Of a DNA stretch of 14,734 nucleotides, positions 6,298-13,136 are shown piece by piece. The DNA comes from HGM11416 sp964532155 (GTDB lineage Bacteria; Bacillota; Clostridia; Christensenellales; Borkfalkiaceae). Location: assembly GCA_964532155.1 (NCBI GenBank), contig CAZHGN010000035.1:1-14734 (forward strand), written 5' to 3'. How positions within the stretch are numbered: the first letter of the stretch is position 1; the number at the start of each line of letters is the position of its first letter. The notes under the pieces are model-generated. The model saw nothing but the letters and a program-made list of their open reading frames with translations, searched no databases and was not told where the DNA came from. The position numbers and the translations under genes were made by a program.

Positions 6298-7989
6298 TTA
6301 CATTCTTTCGGGCGTGGAAATGCCGAGTAATGCAAGCGCATTTTCGAGAACGGTTCTGACCGCTTTCGTAAGTGCAAGTCTGAATTTGACTCTTTCGGGA
6401 TCTTCGGCGGAAAGTATTTTGCATTCTATATAAAATTTGTTATACAGTTTGGCAAGCTCGACCGCATACCTCGAAACGAAGCAAGGTTCATAGCGTTCCG
6501 CGGCGCTTTCAACCGTTTGCGGAAAGAGCGAAAGGTGGCTTATAAGTTCGTATTCGGCACTTTCGAGGCTTTCGGGCATGGTATAATCGGCGTATTCGGT
6601 CTCGGCTTTAGCAAGCACCCCGAAGCATCTTGCCGCGGTGTATTGAACGTACGGACCGGTCTCTCCGTCGAAATTGAGAACCCTGTCGTAAGAGAAGACG
6701 ATATCCTTGATTTTGTTGTTTGAAAGTGCGCCGAAAATAACCGCGCCAACGCCGACTTGCTTTGCAACTTCGTCTTTCCCGGGTAGGTCGGGGTTTTTTT
6801 CGTTGATGACGTTATAGCACTTTTCGATGCATTTATCGATGACCTCTTCGAGCCAAACGACCTTGCCTTTGCGAGTACTCATCGCGCCGTCTTCGAGGGC
6901 AACCATACCGTAAGCGACGTGAACCATATCTTTCGCCCACGGCTTGCCCATAAGCTCGAGCACCTTAAATATTTGCTTAAAGTGCAGATTTTGCTGGTAA
7001 GCGACTACGTAAAGGCACTTGTCAAAATCGTAAGTTGCCTTGCGGTAGAAGGCGGCGGCTAAATCGCGCGTGGCGTAAAGCGAGGCGCCGTCGGAGCGCA
7101 AGATAATGCAGGGCGGCATGTCGTATTCGTCGAGGTTGACGACCATCGCGCCTTGGCTTTCGGTTAGCAGATTTTTTTCTTTAAGCTCGTCCACGACCGG
7201 TTGCATTTTATCGTTATAAAAACTTTCGCCGGCGTAAGAATCGAATTGCACGTTCAAGAGCGAATAAATGCGCTCGATATCCTTGAGCGTCATTGCCTTA
7301 AACTTTTCGAACAAGGCGAGCGCTTCCGGATCCTTTTGCTCGATCGCTTTGAAATAGGCGCGTGCGGCGTCGTCCATCTCGGGGTGCTTTTCGGCTTCCT
7401 CGTGATATTTGACGTAAAGGCGAGTCAGTTCTTTTAGTCCGCCGTTTTCAATTTCTTTTTCGTTGCCCCACGCTTTATATGCGTAAATAAGCTTGCCGAA
7501 CTGAGTGCCGTAATCGCCCAAATGGTTTATTCCGACCGCATTATAGCCCAAGAAATTGAAAATTTTATAAAGCGAGCTGCCGAGCACGGTAGTGCTTAAA
7601 TGCCCGATATGGAAGGGCTTGGCTATATTGATTGACGAATAGTCGATGCAAACGGTTTTGCCGTTGCCTTTGTCCGAACTGCCGTAACGCGAACCTTTTT
7701 CGAGCACGTCTTTAAGCACTCTTGCCGAAAAAGAATTGCGGTCGACTTTAAAGTTTAAATAGCCGTTGACCGCAGAAACCTCGGTAATAACCTCGTCGGT
7801 CGAAAAACTTGCGGCGAGATCCTCGGCAATAGTGACGGGCGATTTTCTAAGCGCCTTCGCAAAACGGAAGCAGGGCAAGGCGTAATCGCCCATTTCCTGA
7901 TTAGGCGGCGCCGTAACGAGTGCGGCAATATCGTCCGCCGTCATTCCGTCAATGTGAATTCTTTCTGCAATGTATTTTTTATAGTCCAT
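6298..7989 (-). CDS. argS: Arginyl-tRNA synthetase
   Basis: This class I synthetase charges tRNA-Arg. The 563-residue protein has an N-terminal tRNA-binding domain (about 1-85, with MGDYALPCFRFAKALRKSP), the HIGH signature PFHIGH (125-130) preceded by VCIDYSSINIAK, a catalytic Rossmann fold with INHLGDYGTQFGKLI (154-168), the KMSKS-like loop MSTRKGK (370-376), and a C-terminal helical anticodon-binding domain with GPYVQYTAARC (445-455) and an RYAVELAKLYNKFY helix (507-520). Length is normal. GGAGG lies 4 bases before the ATG. It heads the run with the HAD phosphatase and mscL, from its own promoter. Confidence 0.97.
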   Translation of the reverse strand: MDYKKYIAERIHIDGMTADDIAALVTAPPNQEMGDYALPCFRFAKALRKSPVTIAEDLAASFSTDEVITEVSAVNGYLNFKVDRNSFSARVLKDVLEKGSRYGSSDKGNGKTVCIDYSSINIAKPFHIGHLSTTVLGSSLYKIFNFLGYNAVGINHLGDYGTQFGKLIYAYKAWGNEKEIENGGLKELTRLYVKYHEEAEKHPEMDDAARAYFKAIEQKDPEALALFEKFKAMTLKDIERIYSLLNVQFDSYAGESFYNDKMQPVVDELKEKNLLTESQGAMVVNLDEYDMPPCIILRSDGASLYATRDLAAAFYRKATYDFDKCLYVVAYQQNLHFKQIFKVLELMGKPWAKDMVHVAYGMVALEDGAMSTRKGKVVWLEEVIDKCIEKCYNVINEKNPDLPGKDEVAKQVGVGAVIFGALSNNKIKDIVFSYDRVLNFDGETGPYVQYTAARCFGVLAKAETEYADYTMPESLESAEYELISHLSLFPQTVESAAERYEPCFVSRYAVELAKLYNKFYIECKILSAEDPERVKFRLALTKAVRTVLENALALLGISTPERM

Positions 7990-8063
7990 TCGTCCTCCGC
8001 GCGGCGTAAGTCATAGCCGCAACCAACGTATAAGTAACGCTTGATAGTATATCGTTCCAAATT

Positions 8064-8092
8064 ATTTTAACATAAACGCTTTTTTATTGCAA
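8064..8092 (-). promoter_or_regulatory. Promoter of argS
   Basis: Minus strand TTGCAA (8092-8087), 17 bases, TAAAAT (8069-8064) with an extended TGT before the -10. The predicted leader is ~67 bases. The two hexamers and the TATGTTAAAAT context closely match the XRE promoter at 3732-3760. Confidence 0.7.
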
Positions 8093-8176
8093 CGATTATT
8101 TACTAAACTGCGCGATAATTGTAATAATGTTGACTTCGATGTTGAATGTAATAAATCGCGCTTGCGGATTTATCGC

Positions 8177-8200
8177 TTTTAAAAATAGGTATTTTTAAAA
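8177..8200. promoter_or_regulatory. 24-bp perfect AT-rich palindrome upstream of iscR
   Basis: TTTTAAAAATA, a GG centre, then the exact reverse complement of the first arm. It ends 17 bases before the -35 box of iscR. It could be an operator for a second regulator or an UP element; with no GC in the stem a terminator is unlikely. Confidence 0.55.
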
Positions 8201-8217
8201 ATAAACCGTTCTTTTCG

Positions 8218-8246
8218 TTGACAAAGGCGCAACGTGCGTTTATAAT
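8218..8246 (+). promoter_or_regulatory. Consensus sigma-A promoter of the isc operon
   Basis: TTGACA (8218-8223), 17 bases, TATAAT (8241-8246): a perfect consensus. The predicted start is near 8253, inside or beside the palindromic operator. Confidence 0.88.
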
Positions 8247-8254
8247 ATTATTTG

Positions 8255-8269
8255 CTACTAAAATAGTAG
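8255..8269. promoter_or_regulatory. Palindromic operator, probable Rrf2/IscR autoregulation site
   Basis: CTACTA-AAA-TAGTAG, a perfect 6-bp inverted repeat at +3 to +17 of the predicted transcript. Its spacing and CTA/TAG half sites are in the style of Rrf2-family sites (IscR, CymR). The right half also supplies the purine-rich AGTAGGAA before the iscR start, so binding could block initiation. Confidence 0.65.
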
Positions 8270-8280
8270 GAATTGAAAAA

Positions 8281-8748
8281 ATGAGGATATCGAGCAAAAC
8301 ACATTACGGCTTGCAAGCGGCGTATATCTTGGCGCGCGAGGACGGAGCGAGCGTTTCGGCTAAGGCGTTGGAAAAAGAAATAGGCGTTTCGAGCAAATAT
8401 CTTGAACGGATAATGCGCATACTTGCCGGCGTGAACGTAGTTGCGGCAACGCGAGGTGCTGCCGGCGGATATTATCTTGCCCGCAGCGCGGAGGAAATTA
8501 CGGTGGGCGAGGTCGTACGCGCGCTTGAGGACGAGCTTGAAATAATAGGCTGCGTAAAGAGCGACGGTTGTGTAAAATGCGCTTCCAACGGGGTTTGGAA
8601 AAAGCTGTATAAGGGAATAAATCAATTACTTGACGGAATAACGCTTGCCGATATGCTCGAGGATAACAAGACGGTCGAAACCGCCGTTTGCAACGGTTCT
8701 TGTACCGATTGTCGCAAGAGTTGTTCGTCATCGCAAAGCGGCAATTAG
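8281..8748 (+). CDS. iscR: Rrf2 family transcriptional regulator, IscR-like
   Basis: IscR-type proteins sense Fe-S cluster supply by binding a [2Fe-2S] cluster and repress the isc operon. The 155-residue protein begins MRISSKTHYGLQAAYILA, the standard Rrf2 start, with the winged helix at about 24-66 (VSSKYLERIMRIL recognition region, then TRGAAGGYYLA). Cys91, Cys97 and Cys100 occupy the cluster-binding loop; the last spacing (CxxC) is shorter than in the E. coli protein. A second Cys group, C137, C141, C144 and C148, sits in the C-terminal tail and is unusual. The start at 8281 is chosen because it matches the family N-terminus; an upstream in-frame TTG overlaps the promoter. It is first in the operon with iscS and iscU, and the palindrome at the transcription start suggests autoregulation. 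Confidence 0.92.
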   Translation: MRISSKTHYGLQAAYILAREDGASVSAKALEKEIGVSSKYLERIMRILAGVNVVAATRGAAGGYYLARSAEEITVGEVVRALEDELEIIGCVKSDGCVKCASNGVWKKLYKGINQLLDGITLADMLEDNKTVETAVCNGSCTDCRKSCSSSQSGN

Positions 8749-8770
8749 TGCCGATAATCGACTTATAGAC
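8748..8770 (+). repeat. 21-bp dispersed repeat, copy e
   Basis: GTGCCGATAATCGACTTATA followed by GAC, a consensus copy. It starts at the last base of the iscR stop codon and lies in the 91-base iscR-iscS gap, in sense orientation. Confidence 0.8.
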
Positions 8771-8839
8771 AGAGTTTTGCACGCAAACGCCGTGTACGTC
8801 GCAGGGATAGCGGCGGCGAGCGCCGTGCGAGGAGATATA

Positions 8840-10015
8840 ATGGAAAAAAGGATTTATCTGGATCACGCCGCGACGACGGCGGTCGATAAAAGAGCAGTCG
8901 AAAAGATGTTGCCCTTTTTTACCGAGGTTTACGGAAACGCTAACAGTCAGCACTTTTTCGGGCGTGACGCCGCGGAAGCGGTTGACGAGGCGCGCGATAC
9001 GATAGCGAAAATAATCGGCGCGCTCCCCGGCGAGATATATTTTACCTCGGGCGGAACAGAAGCCGATAACTGGGCGCTCAGGGGCGTTGCCTATGCCAAT
9101 TTGGCTAAGGGTAAACACATTATTACTACTAAAATAGAGCATGCGGCAATGCTTGCCACGTGCAAAAAGTTAGAAAAAGAGGGGTTTGAGGTTACTTATC
9201 TCGACGTCGACGAGTACGGGACGGTCGACCTTGAACAGCTCGAAAAGAGCATAAGAAGCGATACCGTGCTTATTTCGTGCATGTATGCGAACAACGAAGT
9301 CGGCACGATCGAGCCCGTTAGGAAAATTGCGGAAATTGCAAAAGCGCATAAGGTGCTTTTCTTTACCGACGCAGTGCAAGCAATGCCTTGTATGGATATA
9401 AAAGTCAAAGAAATCGGCGTCGATCTTATGTCTTTTTCTTCGCATAAGTTTAACGGACCTAAGGGCGTTGGCGTGCTTTACGTTCGCACGGGCGTTAAGA
9501 TCGATAATCTTATAGTAGGCGGGCATCAGGAGCGCACCAAACGCGGCGGAACGACCAACGTTCCCGGCGTGGTCGGAATGGCTGAGGCGTTAAGACTTAA
9601 CAGAGCGACCTTAAAAGAAGATTGCGAATACGTAAAAATGCTGCGCGATCACTTTGTGGAACGCGTGCAAAATGAAATTCCGCACGTCAAGTATAACGGA
9701 CATCCCGTAAATCGCGTGCCCGGCAACGCTGATTTTTCGTTTGAATATATAGAGGGCGAGTCGATACTGTTTTCCCTCGACCTTGCAGGTATAGCGGTTT
9801 CGTCCGGTTCGGCTTGCTCGTCGGGTTCGCTCGAGCCGTCGCACGTTCTTCTTGCAATCGGCGTGGACGTCGCTTTATCGCACGGCAGTATAAGATTTTC
9901 GTTCGGAAAAGAAAACACTATGGAAGAAGTCGATTACGTCGCGGACACGCTGAAAGCGACTGTTTTAAGACTAAGAAAAATGTCGCCTTTATACAAGGAA
10001 GAGGACAATAAATAA
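8840..10015 (+). CDS. iscS: Cysteine desulfurase
   Basis: This PLP enzyme takes sulfur from L-cysteine as a persulfide and passes it to the scaffold. The 391-residue protein starts YLDHAATT (6-13); it has SGGTEADNWAL (70-80), His101 (KIEHAAML) over the PLP ring, NNEVGTI (151-157), Asp177 (TDAVQ), the PLP lysine Lys203 (SSHKFNGPKG), RGGTTNVPGVVG (235-246) and the persulfide Cys326 (SGSACSSGS). Length and motifs are those of the NifS/IscS class I group. The start at 8840 is set by GAGGAG five bases upstream; longer in-frame starts run back into iscR. It follows iscR by 91 bases and precedes iscU by 51, so it serves the IscU scaffold directly. Confidence 0.96.
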   Translation: MEKRIYLDHAATTAVDKRAVEKMLPFFTEVYGNANSQHFFGRDAAEAVDEARDTIAKIIGALPGEIYFTSGGTEADNWALRGVAYANLAKGKHIITTKIEHAAMLATCKKLEKEGFEVTYLDVDEYGTVDLEQLEKSIRSDTVLISCMYANNEVGTIEPVRKIAEIAKAHKVLFFTDAVQAMPCMDIKVKEIGVDLMSFSSHKFNGPKGVGVLYVRTGVKIDNLIVGGHQERTKRGGTTNVPGVVGMAEALRLNRATLKEDCEYVKMLRDHFVERVQNEIPHVKYNGHPVNRVPGNADFSFEYIEGESILFSLDLAGIAVSSGSACSSGSLEPSHVLLAIGVDVALSHGSIRFSFGKENTMEEVDYVADTLKATVLRLRKMSPLYKEEDNK

Positions 10016-10036
10016 GGCTATAAGTCGATTAACGGC
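10016..10036 (-). repeat. 21-bp dispersed repeat, copy f
   Basis: GGCTATAAGTCGATTAACGG on the plus strand, the repeat in minus orientation. It begins right after the iscS stop codon and lies in the 51-base gap before iscU. Confidence 0.65.
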
Positions 10037-10066
10037 TATTATTAATAAAAATAACGGAGAAGAAAA

Positions 10067-10441
10067 ATGTATAACGAAAAGGTAATGAACGCCTTTCAAA
10101 ATCCGAAAAACGTAGGCGAAATAGAAGATTACGACGGTATCGGAACCGTCGGCAACGCGGTTTGCGGCGATATTATGCAAATCACGATTAAGGTTGAAAA
10201 CGGCATTATCGTCGACGCGAAATTTAAGACGTTCGGCTGTGCCGCCGCCGTCGCTACAAGCTCAACGGCAACCGAAATGGTTAAGGGTTTGACCTTGGAA
10301 GAAGCGCTTAAAATAACCAACAAAAAGGTTGTCGAAACGCTCGAAGGCTTGCCGCCGCAAAAAATTCACTGCTCGGTTCTTGCCGAAGAAGCGATTAAAA
10401 AAGCAATAGAGGATTATCATTCTCGCCATCCCGAAGGCTAA
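10067..10441 (+). CDS. iscU: Fe-S cluster assembly scaffold protein, IscU/NifU N-terminal type
   Basis: IscU holds a nascent [2Fe-2S] cluster built from sulfur delivered by the desulfurase. The 124-residue protein starts MYNEKVMNAFQNPKNVGEIE and has the three ligand cysteines: Cys33 in AVCGD (with Asp35), Cys58 in FGCAAA, and Cys102 in HCSV (with His101). Length equals the short IscU form with no NifU C-terminal domain. CGGAGAAG precedes the ATG at good spacing. The usual chaperone-contact LPPVK loop appears as LPPQK (95-99), consistent with the absence of hscA and hscB next to it. It is third in the isc operon, downstream of iscS. Confidence 0.95.
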   Translation: MYNEKVMNAFQNPKNVGEIEDYDGIGTVGNAVCGDIMQITIKVENGIIVDAKFKTFGCAAAVATSSTATEMVKGLTLEEALKITNKKVVETLEGLPPQKIHCSVLAEEAIKKAIEDYHSRHPEG

Positions 10442-10464
10442 AAGAGCGCAAATAAAACGCTTTT
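10440..10464 (+). terminator. Weak terminator candidate after iscU
   Basis: AAAAGAGCG and CGCTTTT pair with one bulge, starting at the iscU stop codon. The T-run is only four long, so readthrough toward asnS is possible. Confidence 0.35.
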
Positions 10465-10518
10465 GTCGTTAAAGGTTGCATGTTAAAGGGCAAAACAGCC
10501 GAAAAAAGTGCAAAACGA

Positions 10519-10547
10519 TTGACAAAAAAGCGTTTTAGTAATATATT
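10519..10547 (+). promoter_or_regulatory. Promoter of asnS
   Basis: TTGACA (10519-10524), 17 bases, TATATT (10542-10547). The predicted start near 10554 gives a ~50-base leader. Confidence 0.78.
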
Positions 10548-10560
10548 ATTGTTAAATAAA

Positions 10561-10589
10561 CGGTTAAGCGGAGAACACCGCTTTAGCCG
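10561..10589 (+). promoter_or_regulatory. Hairpin in the asnS leader
   Basis: CGGTTAAGCGG (10561-10571) pairs with CCGCTTTAGCCG (10578-10589) through 11 pairs with one bulged T and a G-U pair, loop AGAACA. It lies 13 bases before the ATG with no T-run. It may set mRNA stability or translation; no T-box signature is present. Confidence 0.45.
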
Positions 10590-10602
10590 AAGTGGGTGTA
10601 TT

Positions 10603-11979
10603 ATGAAGCATACCGATATTAAACTGATTTTTTCAGAGCCTGAAAAATATTTGGGGCAAACGCTTACCGTGTGCGGTTGGGTTAGAACCTCGCGCGAGTC
10701 GAAGAACGTCGCGTTCGTCGAGCTGAACGACGGAAGCGTTACGAAAAATCTTCAGATAGTTATCGATAAAGAAAAATTCGAAGGTGAAGTTCCGTCGTTC
10801 CCGATCGGCACCGCCGTTAAACTTATCGGCGAGCTCGTTCAGTCGGAAAAGAACGTTTGCGAGCTTTTGCTTAAGGAATATCAAGTGCTCGGCGAGTGCC
10901 CGCCCGATTATCCCTTGCAAAAGAAGCGCCAGACCTTGGAATTTTTGCGCGCCATGCCGCACCTTCGCGTTAGAACTAACACGTTTTTAAACGTTCAGCG
11001 CGTTCGCTCGGTACTTGCCTACGCGTCTCATCAATATTTTCAGAGCCACGGCTTTACTTACGTTCACACTCCGCTCATAACGGGCAGCGACTGCGAGGGC
11101 GCCGGCGAGGTCTTCCGCGTTACGACTAAAAAATGGAACGATACGGCTAAGACTGCCGAGGAATACTACGCAACCGACTTCTTCGGACGCGAGGCATACC
11201 TTACCGTTTCCGGGCAGCTCGAAGGCGAGGTTGCCGCAATGGCACTCGGAAAAATTTATACCTTCGGACCGGTTTTCCGTGCCGAAAACTCCAACACGTC
11301 GAGGCACGTTGCAGAATTTTGGCAGTTCGAGCCGGAGGTCGCTTTTGCCGAACTTCCCGATATCATCGAAATAATCGAAGAATACATTAAGTATATCGTC
11401 GGTTACGTGCTTGAAAAATGCGCCGACGAAATAGCCTTTTTCGAAAGATTTTACGAGAACGGTCTTACCGAAAAACTTCGGCTTTTGGTTGAATCCGACT
11501 TCAAAGTACTCGAATATACCGAGGCTATAGAGATACTTAAAAACGTCAAAGACGTGCAGTTTGAATACGCTCCCGAGTGGGGTAGCGAGCTGCAGTCCGA
11601 GCACGAACGTTATATTACCGAAAAAGTCTTTAAAAAGCCGGTATTCGTGATTAACTATCCCAAGGACATCAAGTCGTTCTATATGAAGCAGAACCCCGAC
11701 GGAAAAACCGTTGCCGCAACCGACTTGCTCGTTCCCGGTATTGGCGAAATCGTCGGCTGTAGCGAGCGTGAAGCCGATTACGACAAGCTCGTCGCCGCAA
11801 TGAAAGCGAGAAATATGGATCTTTCGGCTTATACCCAATATCTCGATCTCCGCAAATACGGCACCGTTCCGCACAGCGGCTTCGGCATAGGCTTCGAACG
11901 TATGGTAATGTATGTCACCGGTATGTCTAACATCCGCGACGTACTCCTTTATCCGCGTGCTTCAAAAGAACTTAGATAA
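10603..11979 (+). CDS. asnS: Asparaginyl-tRNA synthetase
   Basis: This class IIb synthetase charges tRNA-Asn. The 458-residue protein has an N-terminal OB-fold anticodon-binding domain (about 18-96, LTVCGWVRTSRESKNVAFVE), a short linker, and the catalytic core: TPLITGSDCEGAGEVF (156-171), YLTVSGQLEGE (199-209), motif 2 FRAENSNTSRHVAEFW (225-240), and motif 3 GFGIGFERMVMYVTG (426-440). The NTSRHVAEFW form and the GIGFERM ending favour AsnS over AspS. The start at 10603 matches the family N-terminus; an upstream ATG at 10480 precedes the promoter. The ribosome binding site is weak (AGTGGGTG). It lies downstream of iscU but has its own promoter and terminator. Confidence 0.95.
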   Translation: MKHTDIKLIFSEPEKYLGQTLTVCGWVRTSRESKNVAFVELNDGSVTKNLQIVIDKEKFEGEVPSFPIGTAVKLIGELVQSEKNVCELLLKEYQVLGECPPDYPLQKKRQTLEFLRAMPHLRVRTNTFLNVQRVRSVLAYASHQYFQSHGFTYVHTPLITGSDCEGAGEVFRVTTKKWNDTAKTAEEYYATDFFGREAYLTVSGQLEGEVAAMALGKIYTFGPVFRAENSNTSRHVAEFWQFEPEVAFAELPDIIEIIEEYIKYIVGYVLEKCADEIAFFERFYENGLTEKLRLLVESDFKVLEYTEAIEILKNVKDVQFEYAPEWGSELQSEHERYITEKVFKKPVFVINYPKDIKSFYMKQNPDGKTVAATDLLVPGIGEIVGCSEREADYDKLVAAMKARNMDLSAYTQYLDLRKYGTVPHSGFGIGFERMVMYVTGMSNIRDVLLYPRASKELR

Positions 11980-12008
11980 CGTCAATTTGATTGTTTCAGA
12001 ACTATAAC

Positions 12009-12037
12009 AAAAGCCGCCTACTTCGGCGGCTTTTTGT
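12009..12037 (+). terminator. Terminator of asnS
   Basis: AAAGCCGCC and GGCGGCTTT with a TACTTC loop form a strong stem, followed by T-rich sequence. It begins ~30 bases after the stop codon. Confidence 0.92.
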
Positions 12038-12042
12038 GTTTT

Positions 12043-12068
12043 TGGCTCTTTGCAAACGTTGGGGTGTG
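12043..12068 (+). repeat. 25-bp dispersed repeat, copy 2
   Basis: TGGCTCTTTGCAAACGTTGG followed by GGTGTG. It matches 1343-1368 apart from one deleted base and about two changes. Both copies lie beside a terminator of a plus-strand gene. A 12-bp palindrome, TTCAAGCTTGAA, follows at 12080-12091. Confidence 0.55.
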
Positions 12069-12124
12069 CTTGATAAAACTTCAAGCTTGAATGTTTGAAT
12101 TGAAAAGCCTAAAATAAAGGATAT

Positions 12125-12147
12125 GTGCCGATAATCGACTTATAGGC
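12125..12147 (+). repeat. 21-bp dispersed repeat, copy g
   Basis: GTGCCGATAATCGACTTATA followed by GGC. It stands five bases before the GGAGG-palindrome element at 12152. Confidence 0.8.
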
Positions 12148-12151
12148 GGGG

Positions 12152-12300
12152 TTTTATGTTAGTTTATCCAACGCGCGGGCTCCTTCAGTCGGCTTGCGCC
12201 GCCGGTTTCCTCTCGGAGGGAGCCAAGCAGGAAGGGCGCGGAAAATCACTCGGCGCGTAAACAATAAGCCCTCTCGGAGGGAGCCAAGCAAGAAAAGGCG
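12152..12300. repeat. GGAGG-palindrome extragenic element, copy 1
   Basis: It starts TTTTATGTTAGTTTATCCAA and carries CTCCTTCAGTCGGCTTGCGC, then CTCTCGGAGGGAGCCAAGCA twice (12210-12229 and 12271-12290). Self-pairing GGCTCC/GGAGCC, CGGC/GCCG and CCTC/GAGG stems give a cruciform-like structure. Matched over most of its length by 14203-14332. It encodes no protein and resembles the REP- or MITE-like elements common in gut Clostridia; that family likeness is from memory. Confidence 0.75.
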
Positions 12301-12356
12301 CGGACGAACTGTTAATAAAAAAACGCATGAATAATTGTGCCGCAAAGTCGAATATA

Positions 12357-12385
12357 TTGAAAAATGCACGATAACATGGTATAAT
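12357..12385 (+). promoter_or_regulatory. Promoter of the cyclase-family gene
   Basis: TTGAAA (12357-12362), 17 bases, TATAAT (12380-12385) with extended -10 TGG. The predicted leader is ~70 bases. Confidence 0.82.
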
Positions 12386-12462
12386 AAAATTAGCAAAAAG
12401 CGCAACGGATAATATTAAGCGCGTGCGGAAAAATACAAAAAAAATATAACGGAGAAAGCGTG

Positions 12463-13059
12463 ATGAAAATATACGATATTTCTCAAGAAGTGTTCGGTTG
12501 CGAGGTGTATCTCGGCGATCCCAGCCCGAAGAAAAAAGTAATAAAATCGATAGAAAACGGCGATTTGTATAATTTGACGGAGTTTAGTATGTGTGCGCAC
12601 AACGGCACGCATATCGACGCGCCGAGTCACTTTATTAAAGACGGAAAAACCATAGACGAAACGCGTTTGGATGCGTTTATCGGGGCGGCTTACGTGGCTG
12701 AGCACTGCGGCGTAATGACCGAAAACGACGCTTTGGCAATTATCGAAAAGGCGAAAGCGCGTGGCGTAGATGCATCCAAGCGGATTCTTATAAAAGGCGA
12801 CGTAGAGGTGTCGTTAGAGGCGGCAAAGGCGTTTGCGGCTGCCGATATTTTGCTTTTAGGCAACGAGCCGCAGACCGTAGGGGCAGCGACCGAGCCTATG
12901 GCGGTGCATGTTGCGTTGTTGTCGGCAGGCGTCGTTTTGCTCGAAGGTATTCGGCTATCAAGCGTTAGCGAGGGTTTCTATTTTTTAAATGCCGCTCCGC
13001 TTAATTTATCCGGTGCGGAAGGCGCGCCCTGCCGAGCGGTGCTGATAGATGCCGAATAA
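12463..13059 (+). CDS. Cyclase family protein, putative metal-dependent hydrolase
   Basis: The 198-residue protein belongs to the cyclase / kynurenine formamidase-like family, shown by the metal-binding signature HNGTHIDAPSH (46-56), preceded by the typical start KIYDISQEV (2-10). Other family features are the RILIKG strand (107-112), the LLLGNEPQTVG segment (130-140), AVHVALLSAGVVLLEGI (147-163) and a C-terminal GAEGAPCRAVLI. Members hydrolyse N-formylkynurenine, isatin or related amides; none of the kynurenine pathway is seen here, so the substrate is open. GGAG lies 8 bases before the ATG at 12463; a GTG directly upstream is less likely. It is transcribed alone from a strong promoter, upstream of the pyridoxal kinase gene. 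Confidence 0.88.
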   Translation: MKIYDISQEVFGCEVYLGDPSPKKKVIKSIENGDLYNLTEFSMCAHNGTHIDAPSHFIKDGKTIDETRLDAFIGAAYVAEHCGVMTENDALAIIEKAKARGVDASKRILIKGDVEVSLEAAKAFAAADILLLGNEPQTVGAATEPMAVHVALLSAGVVLLEGIRLSSVSEGFYFLNAAPLNLSGAEGAPCRAVLIDAE

Positions 13060-13071
13060 CGGCTTTTATTT
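13051..13071 (+). terminator. Weak terminator candidate at the cyclase gene stop codon
   Basis: GCCG (13051-13054) and CGGC (13060-13063) pair around AATAA, which contains the stop codon, followed by TTTTATTT. The stem is only four pairs. Confidence 0.35.
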
Positions 13072-13122
13072 AATACGCAAAAATCTTAAACTTTTTATTT
13101 TTTCAGTAAAAACTTGCGCTTT

Positions 13123-13136
13123 ATACTTTTAAGTAT
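13123..13136. promoter_or_regulatory. Palindrome abutting the pyridoxal kinase promoter
   Basis: ATACTT-TT-AAGTAT, a perfect 6-bp inverted repeat ending exactly at the -35 box. It is a candidate operator; no regulator is known. Confidence 0.45.

Noticed and set aside
9126..9137. A second isc operator (CTACTAAAATAG) inside iscS
   Set aside because: Only the left half and centre match the 8255 site; the right half is lost, and the bases are explained by coding sequence.
8498..9142. A 214-codon open frame antisense to iscR and iscS
   Set aside because: It overlaps two clear genes and its translation is rich in Arg and Tyr with no family signature.
10554..10602. A T-box riboswitch upstream of asnS
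   Set aside because: The leader is too short and lacks the T-box sequence and antiterminator.
10987..11874. A 295-codon open frame antisense to asnS
   Set aside because: It is a shadow of the strongly conserved asnS coding sequence and has no ribosome binding site or recognisable domain.
12154..12405. An open frame across the first GGAGG-palindrome element
   Set aside because: Its codons come from the repeat, and the similar frame at 14074-14352 shares only the repeat-encoded residues.
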